Assembly: GCA_023251095.1 (NCBI GenBank)
Contig: JAHEZL010000016.1
Coordinates: 46,605-110,604 of the forward strand
DNA length: 64,000 nucleotides
From: Flavobacteriales bacterium
Lineage (GTDB): Bacteria > Bacteroidota > Bacteroidia > Flavobacteriales_C > GCA-002722245
Direction of reading: 5' to 3'
In this document: piece by piece, positions 28,113 through 36,795 of the stretch
Layout: every line of letters begins with the position of its first letter
Position numbering within the stretch: position 1 is the first letter of the stretch
Position numbers and translations under genes: made by a program
Notes under the pieces: model-generated
Told to the model about the DNA's origin: nothing
The model's input: only the letters and a program-made list of their open reading frames with translations
Database searches by the model: none

Positions 28113-29096
28113 TCAATCCAGGCGGTGCTTGTTGTTTTGATATGCGTTATCGAGCGTCCAGTCGATGCGTTTTACAAAGGCATGCTGCCTTACTGTACAA
28201 TCGCTTTTAGTACAAACTTTACAGGAAAAATCCACGCAACCGTCGGTATGAATAAACAATTCCACACTTTCGCCAAACTTATCGCGCACCAGTTTTTCCA
28301 CACTGTCCACTTCCTGATGAGCCTCATTTACGTTGAGATACCAAGGCACAGTTAAATGACAATCGAGATGTAAAGTTCTTCCGAATTTTATCAATCGGAG
28401 ATTATGTAAATCAATCCAGTTTTCTTTTCTTTTTTCCTGTAAAAGCTCCACCACTTTTTTGAGTTGTTCGGTATCCGACTCATCCATGATACCCGCCAGA
28501 GAACTACGGATAATGCGGAAACCCGTAAAAATAATGATGCCCGCAAAAACGATGGCCATTGCGTTATCCAGCCACAATAAATCAGTGAAATAAATTAAGG
28601 TCAATCCCAATACTATTCCTAAAGTGGTATAAGTATCGCTTTGCAAATGTTTGCCAGTAGCCATCAAAGCTGCAGAGTTATTTTTCTTTCCTTGCTGAAC
28701 CGCCGAAAAGCCTAAAAAATAATTGATAACGGCAGTGATGCTTACCAGAATAATCCCATAATCCACTTCATGTATTTCATTGGGATGATTGAAACCGCTG
28801 ATGGCTTTGTAGATGATGATGAGTCCGGTAATGGTGATCATTGTCCCTTCAATTGCCGCAGAAACAAACTCCACTTTTCCATGACCGTAAGGATGATTTT
28901 GATCGCGCGGACGGGCCGACAAATACAAACTGTATAAACCTATAAATCCTGTGATGACATTAACGATACTTTCCAGCGCATCCGTCAATACCGAAAGGGA
29001 ATGCGTTAAATACCAGGCCAGCAATTTAATGGCAAAAAGAATGACGCCGGTAACAGCGATCAGCTTTTGAAATTGTATGTTTTGTTTGGCTATCAT
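28113..29096 (-). CDS. Cation diffusion facilitator transporter with Cys-rich tail
   Basis: 327 aa. Six membrane helices in the first 200 residues, with CDF metal-site sequences SVLTDALESIVN in helix 2 and HLQSDTYTTLG in helix 5. A cytoplasmic ferredoxin-like domain (about 205–290) follows. The C-terminal 40 residues carry CVDFSCKVCTKSDC, a C-x4-C-x2-C-x4-C cluster that standard CDF proteins lack. CDF proteins export Zn, Mn, Fe or Cd by proton antiport across the inner membrane; the substrate cannot be fixed here. The gene starts 5 nt after the M16 peptidase genes, which are also metal enzymes. Confidence 0.9.
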   Translation of the reverse strand: MIAKQNIQFQKLIAVTGVILFAIKLLAWYLTHSLSVLTDALESIVNVITGFIGLYSLYLSARPRDQNHPYGHGKVEFVSAAIEGTMITITGLIIIYKAISGFNHPNEIHEVDYGIILVSITAVINYFLGFSAVQQGKKNNSAALMATGKHLQSDTYTTLGIVLGLTLIYFTDLLWLDNAMAIVFAGIIIFTGFRIIRSSLAGIMDESDTEQLKKVVELLQEKRKENWIDLHNLRLIKFGRTLHLDCHLTVPWYLNVNEAHQEVDSVEKLVRDKFGESVELFIHTDGCVDFSCKVCTKSDCTVRQHAFVKRIDWTLDNAYQNNKHRLD

Positions 29097-29101
29097 TTTA
29101 A

Positions 29102-30376
29102 TTACTTAGGGCCTACCGAAAGGCTCACTAATTTTTCTCTGATAAAATATTTTTGCGCTAAGTTCTGCAATTCTGCGGCAGAAATTCCTTTCACGGTAGA
29201 TAAATATTTTTGATAATAATCGTAAGTCAATCCAAACTGATGAATGCCCCAAAAGCGATCGGAAAGCTCAAAAGGTCCGTCTAGATTTTTCAAAAATTTA
29301 CCGAGCATGTAAGTCCGCACTTTATCCAATTCCAAAGCAGAAACGGGTTCTTGTTTCAGCACATCCATTTCCTTAAAAATTTCAGTAATGGCTTTTTGGG
29401 TGATGTCGCCTTTCACTTCTGTAGAAACGATGAAGCTGGATGAAACCGCTGCCGACTCGATGTAGGAAGAGATTCCGTAAGTCCAACCTTTATCTTCACG
29501 CAAATTATTCATCAAACGCGAACCAAAATATCCTCCTAAAATAGTGTTGAGCATGAGCAAGCCGAAAAAGTCGTCACTGCCTTTCATCGGCAGATGTCCG
29601 CCAATTTTAATAGCACTTTGCAGGGCATCTTTTTTCTCCACAAAATGATCGCCGTACAAAGCCTTAAAGTTGCGTGGCAAGTCGGCTTTCTTTTGCTGAT
29701 CGAAAGGAATATTGCCTATAAATTTATCTACCAGAGAAAGTTCACGTTCTTTTATATTGCCCGCCAGTGTTATGGTTGCTGAAGACAAATTGTATTGCTT
29801 GTAAAAATCAACCACATCATCACGCGAAATTTTATTGAAGTCGCTTACTTCTGAATGTACTCCGTACGGATGTCCGTTGTACAAAACCTCATTCAGTTTT
29901 TTTTGTCCGAGATAACCCACTTTTTCCGAATCAATGGCATAAGCACTTCGCTCACTTTTAATCAGTTTATCCAATTCACTCTCGGGAAAAACAGAGTTCA
30001 TCAAAATGTCCTGCAACACCACCAAAGCCTTTTCAAAATACTTGTTTAAAATATGGAGGGTAATGGTAGAAAAATCTTTGGCATAATCCACACTTAAATA
30101 GCCGCCGTAAAAATCAACATCTTCCGAAATCTGTGCTCCTGTTCGGGTTTTGGTTCCTTCCATCAGCATCATGTTGGCGAGCAAAGCCTGAAAAGGTTTT
30201 TGCTGACGGATGATACCGGCATCAAAAAATATTTCCAGTCGGATGATGTCTTGAGTTCCTGCGTCGATGTAATACACAGGAATGGTATTGCTTAATAATA
30301 TTTTTTGTGGCTCGCGGACAGTGATTTTAAAATCGCTGGTGGGCAATGGAATTATCGGACTTAATATTTCAGACAT
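29102..30376 (-). CDS. M16 peptidase-like protein without the zinc motif
   Basis: 424 aa. The M16 fold is clear from the overall layout and from the C-terminal half (MNNLREDKGWTYGISSYIES, the R/Y substrate-binding region of M16B partners). The position of the HxxEH zinc site reads ALLANMMLMEGT, so metal ligands and catalytic Glu are missing. Such inactive subunits pair with an active M16 protein, as in the Sphingomonas M16B heterodimer. The gene overlaps the active partner by 8 nt and precedes a CDF transporter by 5 nt. No signal peptide is seen, so the pair is probably cytoplasmic. Confidence 0.88.
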   Translation of the reverse strand: MSEILSPIIPLPTSDFKITVREPQKILLSNTIPVYYIDAGTQDIIRLEIFFDAGIIRQQKPFQALLANMMLMEGTKTRTGAQISEDVDFYGGYLSVDYAKDFSTITLHILNKYFEKALVVLQDILMNSVFPESELDKLIKSERSAYAIDSEKVGYLGQKKLNEVLYNGHPYGVHSEVSDFNKISRDDVVDFYKQYNLSSATITLAGNIKERELSLVDKFIGNIPFDQQKKADLPRNFKALYGDHFVEKKDALQSAIKIGGHLPMKGSDDFFGLLMLNTILGGYFGSRLMNNLREDKGWTYGISSYIESAAVSSSFIVSTEVKGDITQKAITEIFKEMDVLKQEPVSALELDKVRTYMLGKFLKNLDGPFELSDRFWGIHQFGLTYDYYQKYLSTVKGISAAELQNLAQKYFIREKLVSLSVGPK

Positions 30377-31604
30377 TCTTATAATTTAAACAAGTGCAAT
30401 TTTCTTTTCTTATAATTTGTTTGGCCACTCTCAACACATCGGCGGTAGTGACCTTAGTGAATTTATCCTGCTGTTCATTCACCAAAGCAGCGTCGCCCAG
30501 CATTTCAAAAAAGGCCACGCTCATGGCTTTGTTCAGCACATTCATTTCGGAATACACCAAAGATGTTTCCGATTTGTGCACCACTTTTTGCAATTCATTT
30601 TCGGTAATTCCGGTGGCCAGAATTTTATCCATTTCTTTTTCCAGTTCTTGTTTTGCGTGATCCATATCCACGTCATCCGACAACATCGCGTGAACAATAA
30701 ATAAACCCGGATCAACACTGCCGGTAAGGTAAGCGCTCAACTCGGTGAACAAAGGATTTTCCTTCACCAGCTTGAGATACAGGCGTGACGACATTCCTCT
30801 CGCCAGTACATCCGACAGTAAATCGGCGGCATAATAATCGTCGTGATTTCTTTGCTTCATCGGGTAAACCTGATAGAAACTGCGCACGGGAACTTTCAGG
30901 TCCGAATCAATTTCGCGGAATTCATTTTGCGCAGGTTCCTGCAAATAATTTGTTCTTTTTATTTCAGCAGAAGGAATGGCTGCAAAATATTTTTCGGCCA
31001 TTGCAAAAACCACTTCTTCTTCTACATCACCTGTAAATACAAGCACTGCGTTGTTGGGCAAATAATATCTGTAAAAAAAATCTTTCACATCCTGCAATTG
31101 CGCCATTTCAATGTGCTCAATTTTTTCACCTATCGTGGCCCAGCGGTAAGGATGAACTTTATAAATTACCGGACGCAGTTTCAGCCATGCATCACCGTAA
31201 GGCTGATTTAAATAGCGTTGTTTAAACTCTTCAATCACCACATTTTTCTGGGTATCCAAACTCTTTTGTGTGAAAGCCAAACCCTTCATTCTGTCGGCCT
31301 CTAACCAAAAAGCCACTTCCATATTGTCCTTCGGAAAAGTGACATAGTAGTTGGTGTAATCATTGGTGGTAAAGGCATTGCTTTCTCCTCCCATGTTTTG
31401 CACCACTGCATCAAACTCGGGAATGGCAGGAGTTCCGCCAAACATCAAATGTTCGAACAAATGCGCAAAGCCTGTCATTTTAGGATCTTCATCCCGCGCC
31501 CCTACTTTGTATAAAATATTGAGTGCCGCCATTGGAGTAGAAGTATCGCGGTGTGCAATTACCTTCAATCCGTTAGCTAAAGTTTTTTGTTTGTAGTTAA
31601 TCAT
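30369..31604 (-). CDS. M16-family zinc peptidase, active subunit
   Basis: 411 aa. The inverted zinc motif HLFEH (48–52) followed by MFGGT and a downstream Glu-rich helix VVIEEFKQR (third ligand) are intact. Residues about 170–400 form the second M16 domain. No signal peptide is visible. It forms an operon with the inactive subunit (8-nt overlap) and with the nitronate-monooxygenase-like gene upstream (4-nt overlap at 31601–31604). M16B enzymes degrade peptides or mature precursors inside a closed chamber; the substrate is unknown. Confidence 0.93.
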   Translation of the reverse strand: MINYKQKTLANGLKVIAHRDTSTPMAALNILYKVGARDEDPKMTGFAHLFEHLMFGGTPAIPEFDAVVQNMGGESNAFTTNDYTNYYVTFPKDNMEVAFWLEADRMKGLAFTQKSLDTQKNVVIEEFKQRYLNQPYGDAWLKLRPVIYKVHPYRWATIGEKIEHIEMAQLQDVKDFFYRYYLPNNAVLVFTGDVEEEVVFAMAEKYFAAIPSAEIKRTNYLQEPAQNEFREIDSDLKVPVRSFYQVYPMKQRNHDDYYAADLLSDVLARGMSSRLYLKLVKENPLFTELSAYLTGSVDPGLFIVHAMLSDDVDMDHAKQELEKEMDKILATGITENELQKVVHKSETSLVYSEMNVLNKAMSVAFFEMLGDAALVNEQQDKFTKVTTADVLRVAKQIIRKENCTCLNYKNV

Positions 31605-32542
31605 AGTCCCTTTAATTTCTTAACCCCCTCTTGAAATTCATTCATTATCTCGTGTACAATTTCTGCAGCCGGTTTTATTTCTTTTATCAATCCGGAAACT
31701 TGTCCGATTTCTAATTCTCCTTCTTCCAAATCCCCTTCAAACATTCCTTTTTTTGCTCTACCTCTTCCCAGTACTATTTTTAATTCTTCGGCAGATGCGC
31801 AGTTTTTTTGTGCCGTGTCCACCTGAGAGAAAAATTTGTTTTTTATCAATCGTACCGGAGTCAACTCCTTTAAGGTAAGCAAAGTTTCTCCTTCTCCGCT
31901 TTCAATTATTTTGTTTTTAAAATTTTTATGAGCTGAGGATTCTTCCGAAGCAACAAATCTGCTTCCTACCTGAACACCTTCGGCACCAAGGGCAAAAACA
32001 GCCAACATGGCTTTTCCGCCGGAAATTCCTCCTGCTGCAATTACCGGAATATTTACCGCTTCTACCACTTGCGGAATCAAACACAAAGTAGTGGTTTCTT
32101 CGCGACCGTTGTGTCCGCCTGCTTCAAAGCCTTCGGCCACAACAGCATCTACTCCTGCCTCCTGAGATTTTAAAGCAAACTTTGCGCTCGATACAACGTG
32201 CACTACTTTTATGCCATGCTGCTTTAAAAAAGGCGTCCATATTTTAGGATTTCCCGCACTGGTAAAAACAATTTTCACTCCGCCTTCCACAATGATATTC
32301 ATCAGTTGCTGAATATCGGGATACAACAAAGGCACATTCACCGCGAAAGGTTTATCCGTTGCTGCTTTGCATTTTTCAATGTGTTCTTTTAAAATTTCGG
32401 GATACATGGATCCGGCACCGATAATGCCCAATCCGCCGGCGTTACTTACTGCCGAGGCCAAACGCCAGCCACTACACCACACCATTCCCGCTTGAATGAT
32501 AGGATGTTCAATTCCGAATATTTCTGTTACCCTTGTTTTCAT
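31601..32542 (-). CDS. FMN-dependent nitronate monooxygenase-like enzyme
   Basis: 313 aa TIM-barrel flavoprotein of the 2-nitropropane dioxygenase/NMO family. N-terminal PIIQAGMVW, the EAGGHNG segment (140–146) with the likely catalytic His144, and the FMN-phosphate site AAGGISGG are present. The same family includes FabK-type enoyl-ACP reductases and other flavin reductases, so the exact reaction is uncertain. It has no signal peptide. The stop overlaps the start of the active M16 peptidase gene by 4 nt. A nested repeat lies upstream. Confidence 0.85.
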   Translation of the reverse strand: MKTRVTEIFGIEHPIIQAGMVWCSGWRLASAVSNAGGLGIIGAGSMYPEILKEHIEKCKAATDKPFAVNVPLLYPDIQQLMNIIVEGGVKIVFTSAGNPKIWTPFLKQHGIKVVHVVSSAKFALKSQEAGVDAVVAEGFEAGGHNGREETTTLCLIPQVVEAVNIPVIAAGGISGGKAMLAVFALGAEGVQVGSRFVASEESSAHKNFKNKIIESGEGETLLTLKELTPVRLIKNKFFSQVDTAQKNCASAEELKIVLGRGRAKKGMFEGDLEEGELEIGQVSGLIKEIKPAAEIVHEIMNEFQEGVKKLKGL

Positions 32543-32622
32543 ATAGGATGGACAACATAATTACGGATTTTTTGGGATAAGGACAATTTAAAATTACACT
32601 ATAATCTAGCTTGATCCCAGCT

Positions 32623-32770
32623 CGTCATTGCTCTCTACGTCATTGCGAAATTTTTGTACTCAAAAATGAAGCAACCTCATCAAACCCTCTATTCTGAAAA
32701 ATAAAAAACACAATGAGGTTGCTTCATTTTTGAGTACAAAAATTTCGCAATGACGTAGAGAGTAATGACG
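32623..32770. repeat. Long nested inverted repeat, family 1, copy A
   Basis: Arms of 58 nt (32623–32680 and 32713–32770) match at 57 of 58 positions around a 32-nt spacer. Each arm contains CGTCATTG twice and an inner hairpin TTGC-gaa-ATTTTTG-tact-CAAAAAT-gaa-GCAA. The right arm ends 18 nt after the stop of the NAD(P)HX repair gene. The arm skeleton (GTCATTGC…GAAGCAA) resembles a REP-like element I recall from other Bacteroidota. Confidence 0.92.
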
Positions 32771-32788
32771 TTGTTGAGGTGAAGTTAA

Positions 32789-34270
32789 TTACGAAATTTT
32801 CAAAAACGCTTTCCCTACATTCTTCACGATATCACCAGCCACCATAGCCTCCTGAGAATTTTCTTCCGCAGCTATATCTCCCGCTAATCCATGTAGGTAA
32901 ACACCCAAACGCGCAGCATCCAGAGAATGATAGCCCTGGGCAAGCAAGCCTGTGATAATACCCGTAAGCACATCACCCGATCCTCCCTTGGCCATTCCCG
33001 GATTTCCGGTAGTATTGAAATAACATTTTCCTTCTTCAGAGCAAACAATAGTATGTGCGCCTTTCAAAACAGTAATCACATAATTTTCTTTACAAAAGAG
33101 TTTTAGTTTTTCCAGCGCTTCAAAACTATTGGAAAAAGATCCCACTAATCTTTCAAACTCTCCGGGATGAGGCGTTAATACTGTATTTGCAGGCAACAAA
33201 GTTAAAAACTCAGTATTCATTGCCAGAATATTCAAAGCATCGGCATCGAGCACCATAGGATATTTTATTTCCTCCATCAGTTGCTGAACAGCAGCAACGG
33301 TAAGGTCATTGGTGCCTAAACCCGGACCGATTCCTGCTGCCGCGAAATTATCAAAGTCGTTTACTTCTTCCACCAGATAATGATCGCCGGCTCTTACCGC
33401 CATTGCTTCGGGAACAGAAGATTGAATAACGGTTAATCCTCTTGCGGGAACAGCAGATGTTACCAATCCCGATCCTGATCGCACACAGGCCGAAGCAGCC
33501 AAAACAGCAGCGCCCATTTTCCCTTCTGAACCGGCCACAATTAAAGCATGTCCGTAAGTTCCTTTGTGTGCAAATTTTTCTCTCTTTTTATAAATTTTTT
33601 GAATGTCTTCTAATTCAGTAGTGAAATTTTCGTTGGCGAAAGTGGCGATGAAATTGGCATTCAAGCCAATCGGAAGAATTTTTACTGTACCCACATAAGC
33701 TGCGCTTTCCTTAAAGAAAAAACTCAGTTTCGGTCGCTCGAAAGTCAGAGTATAATCCGCTTTAACAATTGCTCCTTCGGATAAACTATCACAATACAAT
33801 CCCGATGGAAGATCAATGGACACAACAGTATTATCGGCTTCATTGATTTTATTGATGGCCAAAATCCATTCTCCTTCTAATTTTCTATTCAGGCCCGAAC
33901 CGAACAATCCGTCGATGATAATTGCTTCCGGGAGCAGATGAAATTTATCGGCGCTAGTACACTCATCAACAGAGGAAAGTTTAGCTAAATTAATTTTGAA
34001 ATCTTCCGATGCTTCTCCGCCAAAGCGCAGCACATCTACCTGTACTTTATAACCATCAGCCAAAAGCAAACGCGCCAATGCCAAAGCATCGCCGCCATTG
34101 TTGCCCAAACCGGAAACAATCTGAAAAGTCTTGTCTTTGGAAAAAAGAGCTGTTACTTCTTTTTTCAAAGCTTCAGCAGCAGTTTCCATCAAATCTACCG
34201 AAGCAATTTTTTTCTTCGTGATGGTGTATAGATCCGCATCTTTAATTTGTTGAGCCGATAGAATTTCCAT
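32789..34270 (-). CDS. nnrD: Bifunctional NAD(P)HX epimerase / dehydratase
   Basis: 493 aa, the fused form of the two repair enzymes. The N-terminal epimerase domain (about 1–215) has GNNGGD (56–61) and a conserved Asp in IIDGLFGSGL. The C-terminal ADP-dependent dehydratase domain (about 225–493) has GTYGHALIVAGS, the TPHPGEFERL segment and NPGMAKGGSGDVLTG (about 423–437), the nucleotide-binding signature. Together they repair NADH or NADPH damaged by hydration. The gene overlaps coaE by 29 nt, so the two are cotranscribed. Confidence 0.95.
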   Translation of the reverse strand: MEILSAQQIKDADLYTITKKKIASVDLMETAAEALKKEVTALFSKDKTFQIVSGLGNNGGDALALARLLLADGYKVQVDVLRFGGEASEDFKINLAKLSSVDECTSADKFHLLPEAIIIDGLFGSGLNRKLEGEWILAINKINEADNTVVSIDLPSGLYCDSLSEGAIVKADYTLTFERPKLSFFFKESAAYVGTVKILPIGLNANFIATFANENFTTELEDIQKIYKKREKFAHKGTYGHALIVAGSEGKMGAAVLAASACVRSGSGLVTSAVPARGLTVIQSSVPEAMAVRAGDHYLVEEVNDFDNFAAAGIGPGLGTNDLTVAAVQQLMEEIKYPMVLDADALNILAMNTEFLTLLPANTVLTPHPGEFERLVGSFSNSFEALEKLKLFCKENYVITVLKGAHTIVCSEEGKCYFNTTGNPGMAKGGSGDVLTGIITGLLAQGYHSLDAARLGVYLHGLAGDIAAEENSQEAMVAGDIVKNVGKAFLKIS

Positions 34271-34865
34271 ATATTTTTTCTATTTGATGATGTATCTCTA
34301 ATACTTGAGGGATAAGCATTTTCTGAGCATCGTTGTGAATGACGAAAGTAGCAAATTTTATTTTTTCTTCGGGCGCCATCTGATTGGCAATGCGCTGTTT
34401 CACTTGTTCTGCCGAAACAGCATCTCTTTGTATAACCCTTGCTATGGCTACACTTTCGGGAGCAACAACCATAATTATTTTATCGCAGTTTTTATAGCTT
34501 CCGCTTTCAATTAAAATGGCGGCTTCCTTGATTACATAAGGAACATCGTGTTGCTGAGAAAACCATTGTAGGTAATCCAGGGCCACTAAAGGATGTAAAA
34601 TTGCATTGAGTTTTTTCAATTCATCGGCTTGTGAAAACACCATGCCGGCCAAAGCTTTTTTATCAATTTTGCCTGTCGCATCCAACACCGCTCCACCCCA
34701 CTCCTTCACTATTTTTTCTTTTACCGACGGATTGTTTTGCAAAATAAATTTCGATCTGTCGTCGGCGTAATACACCGGAACACCCAAGGTTTCAAACATT
34801 TTGGCAACAGTAGATTTTCCGCTGCCGATGCCTCCTGTAAGTCCTATTTGAAGTGTTTTTTTCAT
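34242..34865 (-). CDS. coaE: Dephospho-CoA kinase
   Basis: 207 aa, the normal length. P-loop GGIGSGKST (11–19), Asp in YYADDRSK, and the lid/Arg region (ARVIQRDAVSAEQVKQRI) are all present. It phosphorylates dephospho-CoA in the last step of coenzyme A synthesis. The upstream 70 bp contain the block shared with ribD (34863–34911), and the ATG coincides with the CAAATGAAA end of that block. It overlaps the NAD(P)HX repair gene by 29 nt and follows ybbR on the same strand. Confidence 0.96.
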   Translation of the reverse strand: MKKTLQIGLTGGIGSGKSTVAKMFETLGVPVYYADDRSKFILQNNPSVKEKIVKEWGGAVLDATGKIDKKALAGMVFSQADELKKLNAILHPLVALDYLQWFSQQHDVPYVIKEAAILIESGSYKNCDKIIMVVAPESVAIARVIQRDAVSAEQVKQRIANQMAPEEKIKFATFVIHNDAQKMLIPQVLEIHHQIEKIYGNSIGSTN

Positions 34866-34911
34866 TTGGACATATTTTTCTTTTTAATGTCAAATGGAAT
34901 ATTCATTATCG
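34863..34911 (-). promoter_or_regulatory. Conserved upstream block shared with ribD
   Basis: Positions 34889–34911 are the exact reverse complement of 12874–12896. The A/T-rich spacer and the end CAAATGAAA also align with one base of length difference. Here the last ATG is the coaE start codon; at ribD the equivalent ATG is followed at once by a stop and the real start is 26 nt further on. Confidence 0.5.
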
Positions 34912-34935
34912 GTTGTATTTGCTTTTTAGAATATT

Positions 34936-35916
34936 TCATTTGCGCAAGAGGTATTCCACTTTAGCGGGAGACAAACTTGGGAGTTCAATATCCGCCGGGA
35001 ATTTTTCAAGATGTACTTCAATTTTATCCTGACTGAAAACAATGTCCTGATAATTGGCGGTGACGAAAAAATCTTTTTTAGTGAGCAAGCCAAACACAGA
35101 ATCCGTAGCCAGGAAATTCACTGTTACCGAACCCGGCAATAATTTTAAATCTTGTCCGAAAGGAACTTTCACAGGAACAACACCCACTTCAAAACTTCTT
35201 TTTTTCATGCTCTGCATCAAAAACCTCACCTTCACTGTTTCGCCTTCTTCCACTGTTGTTCCTGCAGGAATCAATAATTTCACTTCTCTTTCCACCACTC
35301 CTTCATAACCGGGGAAATTAAGTGAATCGGTAGAAAGATAAGTCATGTTTTTAAGCAAGTGCGTGGCACCGGTCACGTGCACCGAATCGGGCTGAATATC
35401 CACTGCTCCTATAATTCGTAAATTTTGGGAAAAACGGTTTTTATTGGAAAAACGAAGGGGCAAAACCTTACTCAGTTTATAGTCCATAACGATATGAATG
35501 GTATCCGGATTGACACTCAAAAGCGTCAATCGGTTTTCTTCGCGCGAAGAAAATTCAGACAAATGATCTCTGTTGATCCAATCGTACACATAATAATCGC
35601 CTTGCTTTTTGAATTTAATATTTTTGATGTCGATGACAATATAATCATCGGAAAAGCCTGATCTGATGCCCAGTATTTTAAAGCCTTCCGCTTTAATCAA
35701 AACCTTTGCTTCCGTTGGCAAGGGATGCAACAACACTTTGTCTTCGGGGAAATTTTCGTATTTCACTTTCAACACCACGTATTCCTGGTATTCTTCATTG
35801 AGAGAAAGTAACAACCAGGATAGAGCCGACAAGATTAAGCAGGCCACAAAAATCACCATGCTCTTGCGGTCGGTGAAAATTTTCAAACGAAATTTATTTT
35901 CTTTTTGTGGTTCCAT
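34936..35916 (-). CDS. ybbR: YbbR-domain membrane-anchored protein
   Basis: 326 aa. One N-terminal membrane helix (about 20–38, MVIFVACLILSALSWLLL) anchors a chain of YbbR beta domains in the periplasm, seen as repeated segments such as VNPDTIHIVMDYKLSKVLPL and IQPDSVHVTGATHLL. In Firmicutes the YbbR protein CdaR regulates the diadenylate cyclase CdaA; here cdaA is 5 kb away in another operon. Gene order ybbR–yajC–DUF1573–nusB is conserved in Bacteroidota. An intrinsic terminator lies directly before the ATG. Confidence 0.85.
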   Translation of the reverse strand: MEPQKENKFRLKIFTDRKSMVIFVACLILSALSWLLLSLNEEYQEYVVLKVKYENFPEDKVLLHPLPTEAKVLIKAEGFKILGIRSGFSDDYIVIDIKNIKFKKQGDYYVYDWINRDHLSEFSSREENRLTLLSVNPDTIHIVMDYKLSKVLPLRFSNKNRFSQNLRIIGAVDIQPDSVHVTGATHLLKNMTYLSTDSLNFPGYEGVVEREVKLLIPAGTTVEEGETVKVRFLMQSMKKRSFEVGVVPVKVPFGQDLKLLPGSVTVNFLATDSVFGLLTKKDFFVTANYQDIVFSQDKIEVHLEKFPADIELPSLSPAKVEYLLRK

Positions 35917-35953
35917 AAAAAAAACGAAGCAGTGGTAAAAATACCACTGCTTC
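35917..35953 (-). terminator. Terminator abutting the ybbR start codon
   Basis: On the minus strand a perfect 12-bp stem (GAAGCAGTGGTA / TACCACTGCTTC, positions 35926–35953) with a 4-nt loop is followed by G and eight T (35917–35924). The T-run touches the ybbR ATG. It ends the yajC transcript or acts as an attenuator for ybbR–coaE. Confidence 0.85.
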
Positions 35954-35977
35954 TCAATAAGTCAAAAAAAACTCAGC

Positions 35978-36295
35978 TTATTTTGGTTGATTCGCCATTT
36001 GCGAATTAGCATCCATTGAAATAGCCGATTTTTCGAATTTTATTTTAGCACCGCTTTCTACAGTTACCACTATTGTAGAACCATCCACTTTAGCTACTGT
36101 TCCGTATGCTCCGCCGATAGTAACAATTTGATCACCTTCTTTGATGTTCTCTCTGAATGCTTTCAGAGCTTTTTGTTTTTTCTGTTGCGGACGGATCATG
36201 AAAAAATACATTACCACGAAAATACCACCGAACATAATTAAGGTGGTCCAACCTGAACCTCCGCCTGCTGCTTGTAACAAATACATATTCATCAT
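35978..36295 (-). CDS. yajC: YajC, Sec translocase accessory protein
   Basis: 105 aa. A Gly-rich N-terminus (AAGGGSGW) and one membrane helix (about 17–34) are followed by the YajC signature FFMIRPQQKKQKA and a small basic cytoplasmic domain (EGDQIVTIGGAYGTVAKVD). YajC associates with SecDF at the inner membrane. The start could be Met1 or Met3; both are within three codons. It lies 15 nt after the DUF1573 lipoprotein gene and ends before a strong terminator. Confidence 0.95.
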   Translation of the reverse strand: MMNMYLLQAAGGGSGWTTLIMFGGIFVVMYFFMIRPQQKKQKALKAFRENIKEGDQIVTIGGAYGTVAKVDGSTIVVTVESGAKIKFEKSAISMDANSQMANQPK

Positions 36296-36310
36296 TTAAA
36301 TTTTAATTGT

Positions 36311-36763
36311 TTATTCTTCTGTTAATACTTCACCTACTATTTTCAAATTCTTTTTGCCTGATTTTGCATTGGAGCTTACGTAAACCGTTACGCTGGTTTG
36401 TCCTCTTTTATTGGAAGTGTTCACTTTAACACCCAATTCACCAACTGCTCCGGGAGCAACCGGTTCTTTAGGAACTTCAGGAACAGTGCATCCGCAGCTT
36501 CCTTTAGCTTCTACTATTAAAGGCTGATCTCCTGTATTTTTAAATTTAAAAACATGGTTGATTTCTTCCCCTTGTTTTACTTTTCCGAAATTAAAGACTT
36601 CCGATTCAAAAACGATGTCCGGCCCGCCTGTTACCGATTGGGCACTGTCTATTGCTGTTTTTCCGTTAGATACTGCATCTGTTGATTCTGCCGAAGCTGT
36701 TTCCGAGCCCCCGCAGGCAAACAACAATAAAGTACTGAATAATAAAATGCTGATATACTTCAT
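36311..36763 (-). CDS. DUF1573 lipoprotein
   Basis: 150 aa. Lipobox LLFACGG gives a lipidated Cys17. After a Ser/Ala-rich linker, residues about 48–150 form one DUF1573 immunoglobulin-like domain with the usual markers FNFGKVKQGEEI, FKNTGDQPL, GSCGCTVPE and a late SNAKSG strand. The family is abundant in Bacteroidota envelopes; its function is not established. It is fixed in position between yajC and nusB. A related domain is fused to the C-terminus of the OmpA-like protein at 53543–55798. Confidence 0.9.
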   Translation of the reverse strand: MKYISILLFSTLLLFACGGSETASAESTDAVSNGKTAIDSAQSVTGGPDIVFESEVFNFGKVKQGEEINHVFKFKNTGDQPLIVEAKGSCGCTVPEVPKEPVAPGAVGELGVKVNTSNKRGQTSVTVYVSSNAKSGKKNLKIVGEVLTEE

Positions 36764-36795
36764 AGCTTAAAAATTTTGTACAAAAATATAAAAGT

